The notes beneath the pieces are model-generated. The model did no database searches. It was not told the origin of the DNA and saw nothing but the letters and a program-made list of their open reading frames with translations. Shown here piece by piece: positions 5,524 to 10,892 of a DNA stretch of 10,892 nucleotides. The DNA comes from a bacterium UBP1_UBA4783 (GTDB lineage Bacteria; Krumholzibacteriota; Krumholzibacteriia; Krumholzibacteriales; Krumholzibacteriaceae). The stretch's first letter is position 1; the number at the start of each line of letters is the position of its first letter. The translations under genes were made by a program, and so were the position numbers. Location: contig DHHB01000043.1 in NCBI GenBank assembly GCA_002403075.1, forward strand, positions 10,511 through 21,402. The letters are read 5' to 3'.

Positions 5524-8118
5524 ATGATCGGCAAAACCCTATCCCACTATCGGATTCTCGAGAAGCTCGGCGAGGGCGGCATGGGCGTGGTCTACAAAGC
5601 CCACGACACGAAGCTCGACCGCGTCGTCGCGATCAAGTTCCTCCCGCACTACCTCACGAGCGACCCTGTCGAGAAGGAGCGTTTCTACCACGAAGCCCGC
5701 GCCGCGAGCGCCCTCCTCCATCAGAACGCGGCCGTGGTATTCGAGATCAACGAGCACGACGGCCGGATGTTCATCGTCATGGAGCATGTCGAGGGGCGGA
5801 CGCTGAAGCAGGTGATACAGGAGGGGCCGCTTTCCATGAAGAGCGCGCTCGATATCGCCGTTCAGATATGCGACGGGCTCGCGGCGGCGCACGAGCGGGG
5901 GATCGTGCACCGGGACATCAAGAGCGAGAACATCATGGTCACCGCCAAGGGACAGCCGAAGATCACGGACTTCGGGCTCGCGAAGGTACGGGGTTCGACG
6001 AAGCTCACCAAGGAAGGTTCGACCCTCGGAACCGCGGCATACATGTCGCCGGAGCAAGCGCGGGGCGAGGAGATCGATCATCGCTCGGACCTCTTCTCTT
6101 TCGGCGTCGTCCTCTATGAAATGCTCACAGGTCGGTTGCCGTTCGGCGGCGAGCACCAAGCGGCGCTTCTCTACTCCATCATGAACGACGAGCCGGAGCC
6201 GATCGCCCGGTTCAACGCCAAGGCGACGCCCGAGATCGAGCACATCGCGGCGAAAGCGCTCGAAAAAGACAGGGACGATCGCTATCAGCACGCCGACGAG
6301 ATGCTCGCCGACCTCAGGCGCGAGCGAAAGAAGCTCGACTACGTGAAAACGGGTCAGGTCGCGGCGGCCTACGCGGCGAAACCGCGCCCGCCGAGCCGCA
6401 GGCGATGGTACGTCCTCGGCGCCGCGGCCGTGATCATCGTCGTCGTTGGCGTTTCGTACCTGCTCGTGTCGAAGCGCGCTCAGCAGGTCGCCCTCAATCC
6501 GGAGATGAGCTTCCACGCGCTCCCGATTCCGTTCACGGAGGTCGGGACGCCGGGACTCTCGCGCGACGGCGCGTGGGCGGCGTTTCCGGCGCCCGATGAG
6601 CGCGGCAGGTACGACGTCTATTTCATGAACACGGCATCAGGAGAATCGCGTCGCATCACGGCCGATTCCAGCGTTTTCATGAGCAACGCCGATATCTCCC
6701 CCGACGGGAGCCAGGTCGCCTATGACAGACCGATCGCCACGATGATGTTCCCGGAGATTGCGGTCGTCTCTTCCGTCGGAGGATCGAGCAGGGTGATCGC
6801 GGAAAACGGTTGGGAGCCCAGCTGGCGTCCCGACGGGCTGCGAATCGGTTATTTGTCCGACAAGGATTCGGGGAGCGAATCCGGAAAAGCGGAGTTTCAC
6901 ACCGTTCGACCGAATGGAACCGATGACCGCCGGGAGTTCATCGACAGCACATCGACCGATGCGAGGGGATTCTCGTGGTCTCCCGACGGGCGATCGATCT
7001 GCTGGATCAGACAAATCTCGGAACGATGTCACGAGCTCGTGGTGTACAACCTCTCCACCGGCGGATCGAGGCAGCTCACATCCGACAAGAAGTCCATCCG
7101 CGACGTGTGTTGGGCTCCCAATGGCTGGATCGTCTTCTCCTCCAACAGGACGGGGAACTACAATCTCTGGATGATCCCCTCGACGGGCGGCGCCGTGACC
7201 CAGATCACCAAGGGCGCGGGTCCGGATTATCACGTCTCGATCTCCAGCGACGGTTCGAAGCTTCTCTACCGTCAAGAGCAGACGCTCAGCCACATCTGGA
7301 TTGCGGGAACCGACGGGACCAACCCGCGCCAGATCACCTTCGACGATATCTTTCTCTGGCGGGTCGCCTTCACGCCCGACGCGAAGAAGGTTCTTTTCGC
7401 GCTCATCCAGCCGGCCGTCTCGACCGAGGGAGCGGTCGTCTGCTCGATCGACCGCGACGGCAGGAACCGTAAGCAGCTTACCTCGGGGGAGGAAATGGTC
7501 AATAATCCGCTGCCGTCTCCGGATGGCCGATGGATCATCTACGGGAGGAACTCGCTCAGCGAGCCGAGCGATTCTTCGAAGGTCTGCATCATCAGCGCGT
7601 CGAATCCGGGCGCGCCCAGGGTCATCGGGAGGGGGAGCCCGTCGCACTGGATCGACGACAAGAGATTCGTATCTTGGGATTTCATCACGACGTGCAACAT
7701 GCTCTATAGCATCGAGGGTGGAGAGCCGACGAAAATCTTCGAAGACTCGACAGCCGCGACGCCCCTCCAGGGGGGACAGTACATCGGCTATTGGGACATA
7801 CGGTCCGGGCGAGAAGGCTTCTGGGTTTGCGCGGCGCCCGGGGTGCGCGATCCCGATCTCCGGTCGCCGAAGAAACTCACGAATTTGCTGTTGGGGGAAC
7901 TCGATAAGAGCGGAACATACATCTTCCGCGTGGAGAACACGGGCGAGCTTCAACGAATCTCCATTCCTTCCGGAAAGAAGGAGATCATTCGGGGAGTGTT
8001 CCCCGGGCTGAGCGTGTGGAACTCCTGGATGGATATCAGCTATGACGGAAAGGAGATCGTCTACACGGACGGCCGGCCGAACTGCAAGCTCATCATGATC
8101 GAGAATGTGTTCAAGTAG
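5524..8118 (+). CDS. Membrane-bound serine/threonine protein kinase with C-terminal TolB/WD40-like propeller
   Basis: Hanks-type kinase of 864 residues that phosphorylates Ser/Thr of protein targets in the cytoplasm. All key residues are present: glycine loop GEGGMG (16-21), VAIK with Lys38, helix-C Glu57, HRDIKSEN (129-136) with catalytic Asp131, DFG with Asp149, SPE (175-177) and Asp189. The kinase domain ends near 280. A basic linker with RRRW leads to one membrane span (about 296-318), so residues after it should be outside the inner membrane. Eight short S-x-D-G-type motifs recur about every 43-46 residues (near 346, 392, 434, 486, 531, 574, 617, 665), as in PD40/TolB beta-propellers; the rest to 864 is less regular. 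The propeller probably binds a ligand or protein and controls the kinase, but its partner is unknown. Third-position GC falls inside the propeller (see findings). The gene leads a likely two-gene unit with the mannosidase. Confidence 0.93.
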   Translation: MIGKTLSHYRILEKLGEGGMGVVYKAHDTKLDRVVAIKFLPHYLTSDPVEKERFYHEARAASALLHQNAAVVFEINEHDGRMFIVMEHVEGRTLKQVIQEGPLSMKSALDIAVQICDGLAAAHERGIVHRDIKSENIMVTAKGQPKITDFGLAKVRGSTKLTKEGSTLGTAAYMSPEQARGEEIDHRSDLFSFGVVLYEMLTGRLPFGGEHQAALLYSIMNDEPEPIARFNAKATPEIEHIAAKALEKDRDDRYQHADEMLADLRRERKKLDYVKTGQVAAAYAAKPRPPSRRRWYVLGAAAVIIVVVGVSYLLVSKRAQQVALNPEMSFHALPIPFTEVGTPGLSRDGAWAAFPAPDERGRYDVYFMNTASGESRRITADSSVFMSNADISPDGSQVAYDRPIATMMFPEIAVVSSVGGSSRVIAENGWEPSWRPDGLRIGYLSDKDSGSESGKAEFHTVRPNGTDDRREFIDSTSTDARGFSWSPDGRSICWIRQISERCHELVVYNLSTGGSRQLTSDKKSIRDVCWAPNGWIVFSSNRTGNYNLWMIPSTGGAVTQITKGAGPDYHVSISSDGSKLLYRQEQTLSHIWIAGTDGTNPRQITFDDIFLWRVAFTPDAKKVLFALIQPAVSTEGAVVCSIDRDGRNRKQLTSGEEMVNNPLPSPDGRWIIYGRNSLSEPSDSSKVCIISASNPGAPRVIGRGSPSHWIDDKRFVSWDFITTCNMLYSIEGGEPTKIFEDSTAATPLQGGQYIGYWDIRSGREGFWVCAAPGVRDPDLRSPKKLTNLLLGELDKSGTYIFRVENTGELQRISIPSGKKEIIRGVFPGLSVWNSWMDISYDGKEIVYTDGRPNCKLIMIENVFK

Positions 8119-8120
8119 CG

Positions 8121-8137
8121 GCGCCGGCGGCCGGCGC
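8121..8137 (+). other. GC hairpin between the kinase and mannosidase genes
   Basis: GCGCCGG-CGG-CCGGCGC forms a perfect seven-pair stem with a three-base loop, starting two bases after the kinase stop codon. No T-run follows. In a 34-bp gap it may lower read-through or protect the upstream mRNA, so the two genes could be expressed at unequal levels. Random GC-rich sequence also gives such stems, hence the low confidence. Confidence 0.35.
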
Positions 8138-8152
8138 GCGCCCGGGATTCGC

Positions 8153-10537
8153 ATGAGATGCTTTCTTTCATTCGCGCGTGGGGCCGCGATCGTCTCTCTC
8201 GTCGCCGGCGCAGCGGCCATCGGCGCCCGGGCGGAGAATCGACCGGCGGCGATAGCCGCGAAGGCCCCCAGCGATTACGTGAATCCGTTCGTCGGCACGC
8301 AGGAGATGGGGCACACGTTCCCCGGCGCCGCGGCTCCGTTCGGGCTCGTGCAGCTCAGCCCCGATACCGACACGATCCCCTACAGCCGCGACGGCGCCTA
8401 CAACCCCGAGGTCTACCGTTACTGCGCGGGGTACCAGTACGCCGACCGCACGATCGTCGGCTTCAGCCACACGCATCTGAGCGGAACGGGGCACTCGGAT
8501 CTCGGCGACGTGCTCGTCATGCCGACGACGGGCCCTCTGCGGCTTCGTCCCGGCACTGCGGAGGATCCCGACGGCGGCTACCGATCGCGATTCTCGCACG
8601 AGCGCGAGGAGGCGGGCCCCGGATACTACGCCGTGACGCTCGACGATTACGGCATCCGGGCGGAGCTCACGGCCTCGGAGCGCGTCGGGTTTCACCGGTA
8701 CACGTTCAACCGGGGCGACGGCGCCCGCGTCGTCCTCGATCTCACGGCCGGCATCTACAACTACGACGGGAAGGTCGTGTGGTCGTCCGTCAGGGTGGAG
8801 AACGACACGCTCGTCACGGGCTTCAGACAGACGAGCGGCTGGGCGAGGGACCGGTGCGTCTATTTCGCGATGGCCTTCTCGAGACCGATCGCCTCCTACG
8901 GCCTCCGGAACGACGAGAAGCTCGTCTACCGCGGCTTCTGGCGCAGGTGGAACGAGAACGACGGATTCCCCGAGCGCGCCGGCCGCGCGGTGAAAGGGTA
9001 TTTCGAGTTCGACGCGCGGGCGGGCGAGACGATCCTCGTCAAGGTCGCCCTCTCGGGCGTGAGCGCGCGGAACGCGCTCGAGAACATGCGCGCCGAGATC
9101 CCCGGGTGGGATTTCGACGCGGCGCGGGCCGCGGTTCGCGCGAAATGGGACGCGGAGCTCTCGCGGATCGCCGTTTCGGCCGACGACGACCGTCTGGCCA
9201 ATTTCTACACGGCGCTCTATCACTGCTTCCTGAGCCCGGTCGTCTTCTCGGACACGAACGGAGAGTATAGAGGCCTCGACGGGAACGTTCACCGGGCCGA
9301 GGGCTACACGAACCACACGGTATTCTCTCTCTGGGACACCTACCGCGCCCTCCATCCCCTCTTCACGATCGTCCAGCAGAAGCGAACGAACGACGTCGTC
9401 TCTTCGATGCTCGCCCACTACGACGAGAGCGTTCACCGCATCCTGCCGATCTGGTCCCACTGGGCGAACGAGAACTGGTGCATGATCGGCTACCACGCGG
9501 TCTCCGTGATCGCCGACGCCTACCTCAAGGGGATCCGCGGCTACGACGTGGAGAAGGCGTACGAGGCGGTCGTGGCGAGCGCGACACACGACGCCTACGA
9601 CGGCGTCGGCGCCTACCGGCGCCTCGGATACGTGCCGGAGGACGCGGTCGGCAACTCGGCCTCCAAAACGCTCGAATACGCCTACGACGACTGGACGATC
9701 CACCGCTTCGCGGCGGAGCGGGGAGACGAGCGGACGGCCGCCGAGTTCGGGAAGCGCGCCGCGAGCTACCGCAACATCTTCGATCGCGAGACGCGCTTCA
9801 TGCGGGCGAGGAACGCGGACGGCTCGTGGAAGACCCCATTCGACCCGCTCGCCACCGAGGGGCAGGGGTATATCGAAGGCAACGCGTGGAACTACTCGCT
9901 CTACGTGCCGCACGACGTGGAGGGGTTGATGGAGCTTCTCGGCGGCGGCGAAGCGCTCGCCGCATGGCTCGACACGCTCTTCGAGATGCGGACGCCGGAC
10001 GAGAGCTTCGCACGCAGCGAGGACATCGCCCGCTCGGGCATCATCGGCGGCTACGTGCACGGAAACGAGCCGAGCCATCACGTGCCGTATCTCTACTGCT
10101 ACGCCGGCCGTCCGTGGAAGACGCAGGAGCGCGTTCGCCTCATCGTGGACACGATGTACCGGAACGCCCCGGACGGCCTCGGCGGCAACGACGACTGCGG
10201 ACAGATGTCGGCGTGGTACGTCTTCGCGTGTCTCGGCTTCTACCCGGTCTGCCCCGGGAGCGGCGAATACGTCATCGGAAGTCCGTGCGTGGAGCGGGCC
10301 GAGATCCGCCTCGAGAACGGGAAGACCTTCTCGATCGAGGCGAAGGGTCTGAGCGCGAGGAATATCTACGTCCAGTCCGTGACGCTGAACGGGCGGCGCC
10401 ATGACGCGGCTTTCATCACGCACGACGAGATCGTCCGTGGCGGCTCGCTCGTATTCGAGATGGGGCCCGAGCCCGCGCGCGGGCCCGGCCGGGCCGGCGT
10501 GCGGCTCCCCTATTCCATGAGCCGCTCGGGAGAGTAA
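8153..10537 (+). CDS. Secreted GH92 family alpha-mannosidase
   Basis: Exported, calcium-dependent glycoside hydrolase predicted to release mannose from alpha-mannosides by the inverting GH92 mechanism. Starting at ATG 8153 gives 794 residues (typical for the family) with a signal peptide (MRCFLSFARG, hydrophobic core, AIGARA cleavage region at about 22-27). The mature N-terminus DYVNPFVGTQ (41-50), HTFPGAAAPFG and GFSHTHLSGTGHSD (103-116) are GH92 hallmarks. The EGNAW motif gives Glu575 as proposed catalytic acid; HGNEPSHH lies at 636-643; GNDDCGQMSAW (678-688) gives Asp680/Asp681 as proposed base. The C-terminus has the usual FITHDEI...FEMGPEP ending followed by a short family-unlike tail. 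The linkage preference (1,2, 1,3, 1,4 or 1,6) cannot be read with confidence. An earlier in-frame ATG at 8105 overlaps the kinase gene and would bury the signal peptide, so 8153 is preferred, although only a weak GGGA (8144-8147) precedes it. Third-position GC is very high, about 95% in a hand-counted sample. Confidence 0.95.
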   Translation: MRCFLSFARGAAIVSLVAGAAAIGARAENRPAAIAAKAPSDYVNPFVGTQEMGHTFPGAAAPFGLVQLSPDTDTIPYSRDGAYNPEVYRYCAGYQYADRTIVGFSHTHLSGTGHSDLGDVLVMPTTGPLRLRPGTAEDPDGGYRSRFSHEREEAGPGYYAVTLDDYGIRAELTASERVGFHRYTFNRGDGARVVLDLTAGIYNYDGKVVWSSVRVENDTLVTGFRQTSGWARDRCVYFAMAFSRPIASYGLRNDEKLVYRGFWRRWNENDGFPERAGRAVKGYFEFDARAGETILVKVALSGVSARNALENMRAEIPGWDFDAARAAVRAKWDAELSRIAVSADDDRLANFYTALYHCFLSPVVFSDTNGEYRGLDGNVHRAEGYTNHTVFSLWDTYRALHPLFTIVQQKRTNDVVSSMLAHYDESVHRILPIWSHWANENWCMIGYHAVSVIADAYLKGIRGYDVEKAYEAVVASATHDAYDGVGAYRRLGYVPEDAVGNSASKTLEYAYDDWTIHRFAAERGDERTAAEFGKRAASYRNIFDRETRFMRARNADGSWKTPFDPLATEGQGYIEGNAWNYSLYVPHDVEGLMELLGGGEALAAWLDTLFEMRTPDESFARSEDIARSGIIGGYVHGNEPSHHVPYLYCYAGRPWKTQERVRLIVDTMYRNAPDGLGGNDDCGQMSAWYVFACLGFYPVCPGSGEYVIGSPCVERAEIRLENGKTFSIEAKGLSARNIYVQSVTLNGRRHDAAFITHDEIVRGGSLVFEMGPEPARGPGRAGVRLPYSMSRSGE
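10471..10495. repeat. Two overlapping GC palindromes at the end of the mannosidase gene
   Basis: GCCCGCGCGCGGGC (10471-10484) and GGCCCGGCCGGGCC (10482-10495) are perfect 14-bp palindromes overlapping by three bases. They code for the Pro/Arg/Gly-rich C-terminal tail beyond the conserved GH92 core. They may simply reflect extreme GC content, or may help end transcription in this convergent arrangement. Confidence 0.4.
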
Positions 10538-10571
10538 ACGCCGGTGCTCGTCGCCACCCGAGCCTCCCGCC

Positions 10572-10892
10572 CTATTTCATCCGGGCCGCCGCGAACTCCC
10601 AGTTCACGAGATGCTCCAGAAAAACCTCCACGAAATCCTTGCGGCGGTTCTGATAGTCGAGGTAATACGCGTGCTCCCAGACGTCGCAGGTGATGAGCGC
10701 GTTCTGGCCGCGCGCCGCCGGGGTGTCCGCGTTCGAGGTCGCGACGATCTTGAGAGCCCCGGCGTCCTGAACGAGCCAGACCCAGCCGCTGCCGAACTGG
10801 CCGGTGCCGGCCGCCGCGAAGGCCTTCTTGAACTCGTCGAAGCTCCCGAAGGATTTTTCGATCGCGGCCAGCAGGGCCCCCGCGGGCGCTCC
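10572..10892 (-). CDS. sodB: Superoxide dismutase, iron type (C-terminal 106 residues; N-terminus outside window)
   Basis: Converts superoxide to oxygen and hydrogen peroxide, normally in the cytoplasm. The frame is open from the window edge to TAG 10572 and holds the C-terminal domain of Fe/Mn superoxide dismutase: FGSGWVWLV, then SNADTP, then TCDVWEHAYYLDYQNRR, in which the Asp and His of DVWEH are metal ligands, and the ending FLEHLVNWEF. The SNA-x-TP loop carries Ala where manganese enzymes usually have the active-site Gln (SxxNQD), which favours iron; the matching Gln of the iron type would be in the missing N-terminal half. Full enzymes are about 195-200 residues, so about half is seen. 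It is convergent with the mannosidase gene, 34 bp apart, with no clear terminator between them. No functional link to its neighbours is evident. Confidence 0.93.
   Translation of the reverse strand, partial: GAPAGALLAAIEKSFGSFDEFKKAFAAAGTGQFGSGWVWLVQDAGALKIVATSNADTPAARGQNALITCDVWEHAYYLDYQNRRKDFVEVFLEHLVNWEFAAARMK

Noticed and set aside
8105..8152. Upstream ATG as mannosidase start
   Set aside because: It overlaps the kinase gene and would place 16 residues in front of a clear signal peptide.
6637..8220. Open frame of 527 codons on the minus strand
   Set aside because: Antisense of the kinase propeller, caused by GC-rich codons. The Arg/Asp-rich sequence has no fold signature, and the plus strand carries regular propeller repeats.
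8168..10423. Open frame of 751 codons on the minus strand
   Set aside because: Mirror of the GH92 gene with very high third-position GC; the Val/Arg/Asp-rich composition is typical of antisense frames. The GH92 motifs on the plus strand are decisive.
10538..10571. Intrinsic terminator between the convergent mannosidase and superoxide dismutase genes
   Set aside because: I see no stem-loop followed by a T-run on either strand in these 34 bases.
1..10892. CRISPR array, insertion sequence, tRNA or other mobile system
   Set aside because: I looked for spaced direct repeats, terminal inverted repeats with transposase motifs and tRNA-like arms and found none.

Overview
The window is GC-rich bacterial DNA that is almost fully coded. 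It is tightly packed and has no mobile elements, CRISPR arrays, tRNA or rRNA genes that I can see. The gene set suggests an uncultured, high-GC, Gram-negative-type (diderm) bacterium: a serine/threonine kinase fused to a TolB/WD40-like propeller, a secreted GH92 mannosidase, an NdvB-type cyclic glucan synthase and an exported DUF4424-like protein. This style of kinase is common in groups such as Acidobacteriota, Eisenbacteria and Krumholzibacteria. The sequence alone does not fix the phylum.

Layout. (1) Positions 1-3740, minus strand: the first ~1246 residues of a very large cyclic beta-1,2-glucan synthase (NdvB/Cgs type). I read the frame codon by codon; it is open from a TTG start at 3740 to the window edge, so the gene continues beyond position 1. 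(2) 3741-4125: a gap of about 385 bp holding a dyad, candidate -10 boxes and a 43-codon exported-peptide reading frame (4014-4145, plus) with a strong ribosome binding site, which looks like a gene stub. (3) 4126-5319, minus: an exported DUF4424-like protein of unknown function. (4) 5320-5523: a divergent promoter region with one candidate promoter per strand and a hairpin. (5) 5524-8118, plus: a membrane-bound Ser/Thr kinase with a C-terminal propeller. (6) 8153-10537, plus: a secreted GH92 alpha-mannosidase, 34 bp behind the kinase and probably co-transcribed with it. (7) 10572-10892, minus: the C-terminal half of an iron-type superoxide dismutase, convergent with the mannosidase.

Functionally, the first part concerns envelope glucan synthesis. 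The kinase is predicted to sense something outside the membrane through its propeller and signal inside. The mannosidase would trim mannose-bearing glycans in the periplasm or outside the cell. No pathway joins all of them; the kinase-mannosidase pair is the only clear operon-like unit. I did not find a clearly new defence or mobile system. The most interesting points are the stress-protein-like N-terminal domain on the glucan synthase, a codon-composition break inside the kinase gene that does not fall at the domain border, the orphan signal-peptide stub, and the kinase/GH92 pairing.
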